DNA from: Candidatus Zixiibacteriota bacterium
GTDB taxonomy: Bacteria > Zixibacteria > MSB-5A5 > JAABVY01
Direction of reading: 5' to 3'
Assembly (NCBI GenBank): GCA_014730285.1
Contig: WJIM01000425.1
Coordinates: 1 to 6,227 of the forward strand
Length of the DNA: 6,227 nt
A program made the position numbers and the translations under genes. Each line of letters starts with the position of its first letter. Position 1 is the stretch's first letter. Under the pieces are notes generated by a model. That model ran no database searches. It saw only the letters and a list, made by a program, of their open reading frames with translations, and was not told the origin of the DNA. Below, one piece after another: positions 1 to 5,324 of the stretch.

Positions 1-60
1 AATATTTTATTAAACTATTATTATAACATCTATAAACTATACAAAAAAGCTTTTTTTATA
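1..60 (+). other. AT-rich leader upstream of the transporter gene, possible promoter
   Basis: Only 7 of these 60 bases are G or C, far below the rest of the window. TATAAA (31-36) and TATACA (38-43) could each be a -10 element, but neither has a convincing -35 hexamer at 16-18 bp. The run AAAAAAGCTTTTTT (43-56) is a perfect 14-bp palindrome of A and T tracts with no room for a loop, so it is a poor terminator. The composition fits an upstream promoter region for the gene at 83, but no exact promoter can be fixed. Confidence 0.3.
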
Positions 61-73
61 TTCCCGAGGGAAT
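60..73 (+). promoter_or_regulatory. Dyad overlapping the ribosome binding site of the transporter gene
   Basis: ATTCCC-GA-GGGAAT is a perfect inverted repeat with 6-bp arms around a 2-base centre. The Shine-Dalgarno-like GAGGGA (66-71) lies inside it, 11 nt before the ATG at 83. In RNA the five outer pairs could form around a CGAG tetraloop, hiding the ribosome binding site. On DNA it could be a protein-binding dyad. The sequence is seen directly; any regulatory role is inference. It does not match a preQ1 riboswitch as I know those motifs. Confidence 0.35.
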
Positions 74-82
74 GAATAAGTT

Positions 83-754
83 ATGCCCAACGAAATCCTC
101 TGGCTCATCTTCCTGATTTTCGATCTTTCCGCGGTGATTTTGATGTTTAAGCTTTGGGGCAAACACGGACTTTACGCCATGATTGCCTCATCGGTCATTG
201 TCTGCAATATTCAGGTGCTGGTGACAGTAGAAATGTTCGGCATGGTGGCAACGTTGGGCAACATAGTTTACGCCTCGATTTTTCTTTCAACTGATATTCT
301 GAGTGAATGTTTCGGCAAAAAAGAAGCCCGCAAAGGCGTCTGGATCGGATTTTTCTGCTTGTTCTGGTCTATGATCGCGATGCAGTTTGCGATACGTTTC
401 ATTCCCGATGCCTCTGATTTTATAATGCCTCATCTGAAAGAGATTTTTTCCCTGCTCCCGCGTGTATCGGCCGCTTCGCTGGTAGCATACCTGATTTCCC
501 AGCATCATGATATCTGGGCCTTTCATCTTCTCAAAAAAAGGACCGAGGGCAGGTATTTATGGCTCCGCAACAATCTCTCTACTGCGGTCAGTCAGCTTAT
601 AGATTCGACCGTATTTACGCTCGGTGCTTTTTGGGGAGTTTTCGGCTCCTCAGAATTGCTCCAAATCGTTATTACAACTTATCTTTTCAAGATTGTCGTA
701 GCAGCTCTGGACACGCCGTTTATCTACCTTGCCAGGAAACTTAAATCCGCCTGA
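83..754 (+). CDS. yhhQ: YhhQ/VUT-family queuosine precursor transporter
   Basis: A 223-residue inner-membrane protein of the VUT (DUF165/YhhQ) family, whose characterised members take up queuosine precursors (preQ0/preQ1) for tRNA wobble modification. Length matches E. coli YhhQ (about 220 residues). Hydrophobic stretches near residues 5-22, 31-48, 52-70, 86-106, 126-141, 172-188 and 192-216 fit about six membrane segments. Family-like motifs are visible: TDILSECFGKK with Asp71 and Glu75 (70-80), SQHHD (139-143), NNLSTAVSQLIDS with Asp174 (163-175), and YLFK...ALDTP with Lys203 and Asp210 (200-212). The ATG at 83 follows GAGGGA (66-71) by 11 nt; an ATG at 72 is out of frame and abuts that site. 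No queuosine biosynthesis gene is nearby, consistent with a stand-alone salvage transporter. The substrate is assigned by family, not shown by the sequence. Confidence 0.85.
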   Translation: MPNEILWLIFLIFDLSAVILMFKLWGKHGLYAMIASSVIVCNIQVLVTVEMFGMVATLGNIVYASIFLSTDILSECFGKKEARKGVWIGFFCLFWSMIAMQFAIRFIPDASDFIMPHLKEIFSLLPRVSAASLVAYLISQHHDIWAFHLLKKRTEGRYLWLRNNLSTAVSQLIDSTVFTLGAFWGVFGSSELLQIVITTYLFKIVVAALDTPFIYLARKLKSA

Positions 755-772
755 TCGTATAAAAAAATTGGA

Positions 773-800
773 TTGACATTTGCGTCATATTCATTACAAT
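773..800 (+). promoter_or_regulatory. Sigma-70-type promoter for the zinc-ribbon gene
   Basis: A perfect -35 hexamer TTGACA (773-778) is followed after 16 bp by TACAAT (795-800), one mismatch from the -10 consensus. Transcription would start near 807, leaving a leader of about 48 nt before the ATG at 855. Two inverted repeats overlap the core: TGAC-N6-GTCA (774-787) on the -35 and CATATT-N6-AATATG (786-803) on the -10. The promoter lies 18 bp past the transporter stop, so the next gene is probably transcribed separately. Confidence 0.7.
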
Positions 801-854
801 ATGGTTGCTAACATTATCTGGCTGCGTGACTTTCAACTTTAGGTTTAATTAATC

Positions 855-1160
855 ATGATTAAGACTATCAAGTGCTGGAATTGCAAAGAAGAGGTTGAGG
901 TACCGGATAAGGTTACTCGTCAGGATGAGTGCCCGAATTGCAGTACGCCCTTAAAGTGCTGCTTTCACTGCCGTTTCTATGATAAAGAGGCATATCATCA
1001 ATGTCTGGAGCCTCAGGCGGAATGGGTGCGTTATAAAGAAAAAGCGAATTTCTGCGAGTATTTTAAATTCCGCTATACATACATGGAAAAACAGGAAGAA
1101 AAGCCTCTCGATACCCCTGAAGCCCGCAAAGACGCCTGGGACTCACTTTTTGATGATTAA
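855..1160 (+). CDS. Small cysteine-rich zinc-ribbon protein, function unknown
   Basis: A 101-residue soluble protein with no signal peptide or membrane segment. The N-terminus is a rubredoxin-like zinc ribbon: CWNC (Cys7, Cys10) and CPNC (Cys26, Cys29). A second cysteine group follows: Cys35, Cys36 and Cys39, then Cys50 (with His38 and His48 nearby) and Cys67, in the stretch FHCRFYD...QCLEPQAEWV...KANFCEYF. This arrangement suggests two metal sites or one zinc ribbon plus a cysteine module. The C-terminal 25 residues are charged and probably disordered, ending DSLFDD. I have the impression that the CRFYD...C...ANFC.YF module occurs in other uncharacterised bacterial proteins, but I cannot verify this. 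The ATG at 855 has only a weak AGG (841-843) upstream; the next in-frame Met, near residue 77, would remove every cysteine, so 855 is preferred. The gene has its own promoter and appears monocistronic. No function is proposed. Confidence 0.8.
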   Translation: MIKTIKCWNCKEEVEVPDKVTRQDECPNCSTPLKCCFHCRFYDKEAYHQCLEPQAEWVRYKEKANFCEYFKFRYTYMEKQEEKPLDTPEARKDAWDSLFDD

Positions 1161-1226
1161 AAGTCCAGGCCCTAATCCTTTGCATCAAATCTTCATATCC
1201 GGGGCCGTATAATAATATTTTTAAGC

Positions 1227-1255
1227 TTGCCTTATTCTCTGCCCGCTTATATAAT
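1227..1255 (+). promoter_or_regulatory. Sigma-70-type promoter for the sugar-nucleotide/glycogen gene block
   Basis: TTGCCT (1227-1232, 4 of 6 matches to the -35 consensus) is followed after an ideal 17-bp spacer by a perfect TATAAT (1250-1255). Transcription would begin near 1262. The leader is then about 23 nt and contains GAGGA (1268-1272), 12 nt before the ATG at 1285. This promoter probably drives the GlmU-like gene and may extend into galT and glgA, since no strong terminator is visible between them. Confidence 0.65.
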
Positions 1256-1284
1256 CATATTCAATCTGAGGATATGGCCTTTAT

Positions 1285-2577
1285 ATGGATGTAAAAATTT
1301 ACATTTTCGAGGACGATGATTACGAGCATTTTTACCCGCTCACATACAATCGTCCGGTCTACACACTTCTCTGCGGGGCATTCAGGCTTTATGAAAAATG
1401 GCAAAGATTGTTCAGCCATCCGGTTAATGGTTTCTTATGCAGGGGAGAAATAGCCAATTTTGTCCGCGAGCAGAGCGGCATCAAATGCAACCGCTTTGAT
1501 TTCGACAATTGCGATAAGGCCGTATTCATAAATGGCCGCATCTTGCCAGATAAGAAAGCTGCCGATAAAATTCTCACTGCCGAGCCTGATCAGATATTTT
1601 TGACAGATGGCAATCTTTCGGCGGTGGTATTGGACCCGAAATCATTGCAGGCAGAGAACCTGCAAAAGATGAATTATTGGGGCTACGGCCATTTCAAGTC
1701 GGTGATAAGCGGTCTCCCGAAAACGGAGCTTGAATGCCGTTGGATGAATTATATCTGGGATTTTGTGGCGGAAAACAGCGGGCAGATAGAGTCGGATTTC
1801 GTAAGTTTCAGCTCGGATTTTGAGGGCTTCGATAAAACCATCGACGATCTAACTAATGTCGGCTGTCTGCTGTATTCTCCCGGCCGTATCAGGGTCTCGC
1901 CCCGGGCGCAGATCGATGGTCAGACTGTGCTGGATGCCCGGGAGGGGCCGATTATCATTTCCGACAATGTTAAGGTCTATTCTCACAGCCGAATCGAGGG
2001 ACCGTGTTATATTGGTCCGGATACGCAAATTGTGGGAGCGAAGGTTCGCGAGGGATGCTCTTTTGGTCCTCAATGCCGTATCGGGGGAGAGGTCGAGGAA
2101 TCGATTTTCCAGGGCTATTCCAACAAATATCATGAAGGATTCATGGGTCATGCCTTTCTGGGCGAATGGGTCAATCTGGGCGCTTTAACCACAAATTCGG
2201 ATTTGAAGAACAATTACGGCAATATTAAGGTTGATATTGGAATCGGGCCTGTGGATACGGAATTGATGAAGGTCGGCTCTTTTATCGGAGATCATGTCAA
2301 GACCGGTATCGGCATGCTTTTAAACACCGGAATCTCAATCGGCTTCGGTTCCAATATATTCGGCGGAGGATTGATTGCAGATAAATATATTCCGCCATTT
2401 GTCTGGGGCGGTCGTGATGGCTTTGCCGAATACAAGCTCGAGAAGGCCCTGCAAACAGCAGGGGCGGCTATGTCCAGAAGAGGGGAGAAGCTGACTGCCG
2501 CTAATGCGGCATTGTTTAAGTTCATTTTCGAACAGACGCAGGAAAAGAGAGATAAATTCAGGAAGGATAAGGGCTGA
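1285..2577 (+). CDS. GlmU-like sugar nucleotidyltransferase / left-handed beta-helix acyltransferase
   Basis: A 430-residue cytosolic protein resembling the alternative GlmU-like family (NTP_transf_4 N-terminus plus hexapeptide-repeat C-terminus). The N-terminus lacks the classical GlmU loop LAAGxGTRM and instead has FEDDDYEHFYPLTYNRPV (8-25), then CGAF.LYEKW, typical of the alternative family. A region of about 170-195 links to a left-handed beta helix (about 200-375) with hexapeptide turns such as IIISDNVKVY, CYIGPDTQIV and CSFGPQCRIGG. The most diagnostic block is FQGYSNKYHEGFMGHAFLGEWVNLG (275-299) followed by TTNSDLKNNYG (302-312). Family members are annotated as UDP-GlcNAc diphosphorylase/GlcN-1-P N-acetyltransferase-like; the substrate here is unproven. 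Next to galT and glgA, it may supply a different NDP-sugar. It is first in the block, with a promoter at 1227-1255. I am confident of the fold and family, less so of the reaction. Confidence 0.8.
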   Translation: MDVKIYIFEDDDYEHFYPLTYNRPVYTLLCGAFRLYEKWQRLFSHPVNGFLCRGEIANFVREQSGIKCNRFDFDNCDKAVFINGRILPDKKAADKILTAEPDQIFLTDGNLSAVVLDPKSLQAENLQKMNYWGYGHFKSVISGLPKTELECRWMNYIWDFVAENSGQIESDFVSFSSDFEGFDKTIDDLTNVGCLLYSPGRIRVSPRAQIDGQTVLDAREGPIIISDNVKVYSHSRIEGPCYIGPDTQIVGAKVREGCSFGPQCRIGGEVEESIFQGYSNKYHEGFMGHAFLGEWVNLGALTTNSDLKNNYGNIKVDIGIGPVDTELMKVGSFIGDHVKTGIGMLLNTGISIGFGSNIFGGGLIADKYIPPFVWGGRDGFAEYKLEKALQTAGAAMSRRGEKLTAANAALFKFIFEQTQEKRDKFRKDKG

Positions 2578-2583
2578 TTTTCA

Positions 2584-2650
2584 GAGCCTGGCTCAAATAA
2601 TGAATATTTGGAAAGTGACGATATCTTATATAGAAAGCAGTAAATCTGCT
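2584..2650 (+). other. Inverted-repeat cluster between the GlmU-like gene and galT
   Basis: The 113-nt gap 2578-2690 holds three short inverted repeats: GAGCC-T-GGCTC (2584-2594), CAAATA-N5-TATTTG (2594-2610) and AGCAG-N5-CTGCT (2636-2650). None is followed by a U-run, so they are not convincing terminators. They could be a leader or mRNA-processing structure for galT, or chance in AT-rich DNA. No well-placed -35/-10 pair stands out here, which leaves open whether galT reads through from upstream. Confidence 0.3.
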
Positions 2651-2679
2651 CGAATTAGGGAGTTTTGCGATAAAATAAC

Positions 2680-2684
2680 AGGAG
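2680..2684 (+). promoter_or_regulatory. Ribosome binding site that sets the galT start
   Basis: AGGAG (2680-2684) lies 6 nt before the ATG at 2691, an ideal spacing. An in-frame TTG at 2685 would extend the protein by two residues, but it directly abuts the AGGAG and cannot use it. The start is therefore placed at 2691. Confidence 0.75.
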
Positions 2685-2690
2685 TTGTGG

Positions 2691-3689
2691 ATGCCAGAGT
2701 TACGTAAAGACCCGATTATTGGAAGATGGGTGATTATTTCCACCGAACGCGGCAAGCGTCCATCGGATTTCGCATCGGAATCAAAAGCCAAAGATAATAA
2801 ATTATGCCCCTTTTGCTACGGCAACGAGCATCTTACACCCCCGGAAGTCTATGCGATCCGTTCCGACGGCTCCCGTCCCAATACTCCCGGCTGGAAGCTG
2901 AGGGTAATTCCTAATAAATATCCTGCTCTCAAAATCGAGGGTGATCTGAATCGCGAGGGCGAGGGAATATTCGACCGCATGAACGGTGTGGGAGCGCATG
3001 AGGTAATAATCGAATCTCCCGACCACATGAAAGATCTGGCCGATCTGGAAAGCAAGCATATCGAAGATGTTCTCAAGGCCTTCATTAACCGGATGAAGGA
3101 TCTGCGCAAGGATGTACGTTTCAGGTATTGCCTTGTTTTCAAAAATCACGGCAAGGAAGCGGGAGCATCGCTGGAGCATACTCACAGCCAGATGATCGCC
3201 ACTCCGATTGTGCCGAAATCTGTAATGGAGGAGATGGAGGGCGGCCGAAAGTATTATGAATATAAGGAACGCTGTATCTTCTGCGATATTATCAGGCAGG
3301 AGATATCTCAAAATATCAGATTGATAGGGCAAAACGAAAATGTGGTGGCAATCGAACCATTCGCCCCCAGATTCCCGTTCGAGACATGGGTGCTGCCCCG
3401 TAATCATATCCATCGTTTCGAGGATACCGATGAGGAGACATTGATCTCCTTTGCATCGATGCTGAAAAGCGTTCTGGCACGGCTCAGGACAGCTCTCAAC
3501 GATCCGCCTTTCAATTTTATTGTACATACCGGGCCGTGGATCGACGGGCGCAAGAACCATTACCACTGGCATATGGAAATCTTTCCCAAGCTGACACGTG
3601 TGGCGGGCTTCGAATGGGGCACCGGATTTTATATAAATCCCACTCCGCCTGAAGAGGCGGCCAGGTATCTTAACGAGATAAATCCATAA
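2691..3689 (+). CDS. galT: GalT-superfamily hexose-1-phosphate nucleotidylyltransferase (HIT fold)
   Basis: A 332-residue cytosolic enzyme that transfers a nucleotidyl group through a covalent histidine intermediate. The N-terminus PELRKDPIIGRWVIIS is typical of GalT. Putative zinc ligands are Cys39 and Cys42 (CPFC), His112 (ESPDH) and His163; the catalytic motif is GASLEHTHSQ, with nucleophile His165 and Gln167. A second pair, Cys195 and Cys198 (CIFC), opens the C-terminal half. HYHWHMEIFPKL (290-301) and GFEWGTGFYINPTPPEEAA (306-324) close the protein. E. coli GalT has HPHGQ at the active site; the HTHSQ form, the APF(A)PRFPFE.W.LP block and the GFE.GTG.YINP tail recall, from memory, plant ADP-glucose phosphorylase. 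Classical UDP-galactose synthesis is therefore only one option. Its stop is 20 nt before glgA, suggesting one transcript and a role in glycogen sugar-nucleotide metabolism. No galK, galE or galM is in the window. The fold is secure; the substrate is not. Confidence 0.88.
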   Translation: MPELRKDPIIGRWVIISTERGKRPSDFASESKAKDNKLCPFCYGNEHLTPPEVYAIRSDGSRPNTPGWKLRVIPNKYPALKIEGDLNREGEGIFDRMNGVGAHEVIIESPDHMKDLADLESKHIEDVLKAFINRMKDLRKDVRFRYCLVFKNHGKEAGASLEHTHSQMIATPIVPKSVMEEMEGGRKYYEYKERCIFCDIIRQEISQNIRLIGQNENVVAIEPFAPRFPFETWVLPRNHIHRFEDTDEETLISFASMLKSVLARLRTALNDPPFNFIVHTGPWIDGRKNHYHWHMEIFPKLTRVAGFEWGTGFYINPTPPEEAARYLNEINP

Positions 3690-3709
3690 AGAGGGCGTAA
3701 AGTAAAAAA

Positions 3710-5200
3710 ATGAATATACTGTTTGCAACTCCCGAAGTAGTCCCGTTTGTTAAGACCGGCGGTTTGGCTGATGTTTCCGGTGCGCTGCCTCCGGCTCTGG
3801 CACGTTTGGGACATAAAGTCAAGGTAGTGGCGCCGCTTTATAAGTCGATTGACAGGGAAAAGCATAATATCCAGCCTCTCTCGGTTTTTGAGGGGATCCG
3901 GACAATCGAGGTCGGCGGCAGGAAGTTCGAGCTGGATGTTTATACCGCCGGAAGCGATGCTTACGGCACGGAGTTTTTGTTTGTCGCCAATGATGAGTTA
4001 TTTGAACGTGACGGGGTATATCTCGATCCGATTACAGGTATGGATTATCCCGACAATGATGAGCGCTTTATATTTTTCGCCAAAGCTGTATTGGAAGCTG
4101 CCCGCGGAATCGACTTTAAGCCGGAGATTGTGCATGTAAACGATTGGCAGTCCGGATTGATTCCGGGCTATCTTTCCACGAGTTACAGCGATGATGACTT
4201 TTTCAAAAACTGCCGCTCGATTTTTACGATCCATAATATCGGCTATCAGGGGCATTTCGAGAAAGAGACATTCGGCAAGCTGGACCTGCCCGATGGTCTG
4301 TATTCCCCCGGCTCTCCTTTCGAGTACTGGGATCATGTCAACTTCCTGAAAGCCGGGATCACCACATGCGACCTAATTACGACTGTTTCGGAAACTTATG
4401 CGGAGGAAATCCAGTCCGGCAATGATCTCGGTTTCGGTATGGAAGGAATTTTATTCTACCGCCGTAATGACCTGTTCGGCGTTTTGAACGGCGTCGATTA
4501 TGATGTCTGGTCTCCGCAGAACGACAGCCTGATCCCGCACACATATTCGGCCGATGATCTCACCGGGAAAGATATGAATAAGAAGGCTCTTCTCGATGAA
4601 GCCGGTTTACGAATAAACGGAGATAGAATACCCTTGATCGGAACGATCTCACGTCTGGCCGACCAGAAGGGCTTCGACCTGATAGAGAAGATCTCCCACC
4701 GTTTATTTTCACTCGATATAGCTTTCGTACTTCTGGGCACTGGCAATGAGAACTATCATATACTTTTCAGGGAGATGGAAAAGATATTCCCGGATCGTGT
4801 GCGCGCCTTCCTGAAATTCGACAACCGTTTGGCGCATCTGATCGAGGCCGGATCGGACATGTTTCTGATGCCTTCACGCTACGAGCCCTGCGGCTTGAAC
4901 CAGATGTACAGCCTGAAGTACGGCACTGTACCAATCGTGCGCAAGACCGGAGGCCTGGCTGATACTATCACGGACTTCAGTATGAGTCCACTGGACGGCA
5001 ATGGATTTGTATTCGAAGATTATGATGCCGATAGGCTTCTGGACGCTATCCAGCGCGCGGTGCTGACATATAAGGATCAGTCCACCTGGAAGAAGATTAT
5101 AAACCGCGGCATGACCGCCGATTTCTCCTGGGATTCCTCAGCCAGGAAATATATCCGCATTTACGAAAAGGCTCTGGAGAAGGATAAGGTCGCCGTATAG
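3710..5200 (+). CDS. glgA: Glycogen (starch) synthase, GT5 family
   Basis: A 496-residue glycosyltransferase that extends alpha-1,4-glucan chains using ADP-glucose as donor. It is slightly longer than E. coli GlgA (477). The N-terminal Rossmann domain begins MNILFATPEVVPFVKTGGLADVSG, with the ADP-glucose-binding KTGGL at Lys15. Other expected residues are Asp145 in HVNDWQSG, His175 in FTIHNIGYQG, Arg315 and Lys320 in SRLADQKGFD, Glu392 and Cys394 in MPSRYEPCGLNQ, and KTGGLADT at 412-419. Arg315, Lys320 and Glu392 sit 15 positions after E. coli Arg300, Lys305 and Glu377, so the catalytic core looks intact. The ATG at 3710 directly encodes the family N-terminus; its GAGGG (3691-3695) is rather far upstream (14 nt). 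It follows galT by 20 nt. Glycogen partners glgB, glgC and glgP are not in the window, so the ADP-glucose source must lie elsewhere. Confidence 0.96.
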   Translation: MNILFATPEVVPFVKTGGLADVSGALPPALARLGHKVKVVAPLYKSIDREKHNIQPLSVFEGIRTIEVGGRKFELDVYTAGSDAYGTEFLFVANDELFERDGVYLDPITGMDYPDNDERFIFFAKAVLEAARGIDFKPEIVHVNDWQSGLIPGYLSTSYSDDDFFKNCRSIFTIHNIGYQGHFEKETFGKLDLPDGLYSPGSPFEYWDHVNFLKAGITTCDLITTVSETYAEEIQSGNDLGFGMEGILFYRRNDLFGVLNGVDYDVWSPQNDSLIPHTYSADDLTGKDMNKKALLDEAGLRINGDRIPLIGTISRLADQKGFDLIEKISHRLFSLDIAFVLLGTGNENYHILFREMEKIFPDRVRAFLKFDNRLAHLIEAGSDMFLMPSRYEPCGLNQMYSLKYGTVPIVRKTGGLADTITDFSMSPLDGNGFVFEDYDADRLLDAIQRAVLTYKDQSTWKKIINRGMTADFSWDSSARKYIRIYEKALEKDKVAV

Positions 5201-5205
5201 CTGCA

Positions 5206-5231
5206 TTTTCCTGACACACTTTTTCCTGTCA
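5206..5231 (+). repeat. Short direct and inverted repeats after glgA
   Basis: TTTTCCTG occurs at 5206-5213 and again at 5221-5228, a 15-bp period. The same stretch contains TGACA (5212-5216) and TGTCA (5227-5231), inverted repeats separated by 10 bp. They lie just after the glgA stop. There is no GC-rich stem with a U-run, so this is not a normal terminator. A binding site for a regulator of the downstream gene is possible but unsupported by other evidence. Confidence 0.25.
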
Positions 5232-5246
5232 TTCATAGCAAAATTA

Positions 5247-5276
5247 TTGTAACTTACATGCTAAACCGACAGTAAT
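5247..5276 (+). promoter_or_regulatory. Weak candidate promoter for the aminotransferase gene
   Basis: TTGTAA (5247-5252) and AGTAAT (5271-5276) each match 4 of 6 consensus bases and are 18 bp apart. Transcription would start near 5283, about 42 nt before the GTG at 5325. This is much weaker than the two promoters upstream. The 124-nt gap after glgA and the functional shift favour a separate promoter somewhere here. Confidence 0.3.
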
Positions 5277-5312
5277 ATCGGGGAATGTTATTGGTCGTGA
5301 TTTTTCAACTGA

Positions 5313-5318
5313 AGGAGG
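5313..5318 (+). promoter_or_regulatory. Consensus Shine-Dalgarno that selects a GTG start
   Basis: AGGAGG (5313-5318) is a full consensus site. The in-frame ATG at 5319 touches it with no spacing, while the in-frame GTG at 5325 lies 6 nt away. The GTG start also gives the N-terminus expected for the family (MDRYYFSAMASRM), so 5325 is preferred. Confidence 0.75.
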
Positions 5319-5324
5319 ATGACT

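Noticed and set aside
1..82. A preQ1 riboswitch upstream of the transporter gene
   Set aside because: The leader lacks the G/C-bearing stem and the conserved A-rich tail arrangement of preQ1-I, and shows no preQ1-II or III features I can recognise; only 82 bases are available.
1208..1213. A second perfect TATAAT as an alternative promoter for the GlmU-like gene
   Set aside because: No acceptable -35 hexamer is found 16-18 bp upstream, whereas the TATAAT at 1250-1255 has one at 17 bp.
1168..1222. Possible terminator after the zinc-ribbon gene: GGCCC (1168-1172) pairing with GGGCC (1202-1206), then a T-rich stretch
   Set aside because: The stem is only 5 bp with a loop of about 29 nt, and the T-run starts some 10 nt past the stem, so it does not fit an intrinsic terminator.
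1274..1294. A six-codon mini-ORF (ATG at 1274, TAA at 1292) overlapping the GlmU-like start, as a possible leader peptide
   Set aside because: The ATG is only 1 nt after the GAGGA site, too close for efficient initiation, and the peptide shows no attenuation-like codon pattern.
1849..2188. Open frames on both strands within the GlmU-like gene (1849-2151 reverse, 1856-2188 forward)
   Set aside because: Both overlap the conserved beta-helix coding region in other frames and encode low-complexity, Arg- and Ser-rich sequences with no family features.
2802..3728. A 308-codon open frame on the reverse strand across galT
   Set aside because: It is fully antisense to a gene with clear catalytic motifs, its translation shows no recognisable family, and reverse frames often stay open in coding DNA of this composition.
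5319..5321. ATG at 5319 as the aminotransferase start
   Set aside because: It directly abuts the AGGAGG with no spacer; the GTG at 5325 has ideal 6-nt spacing and gives the expected family N-terminus.
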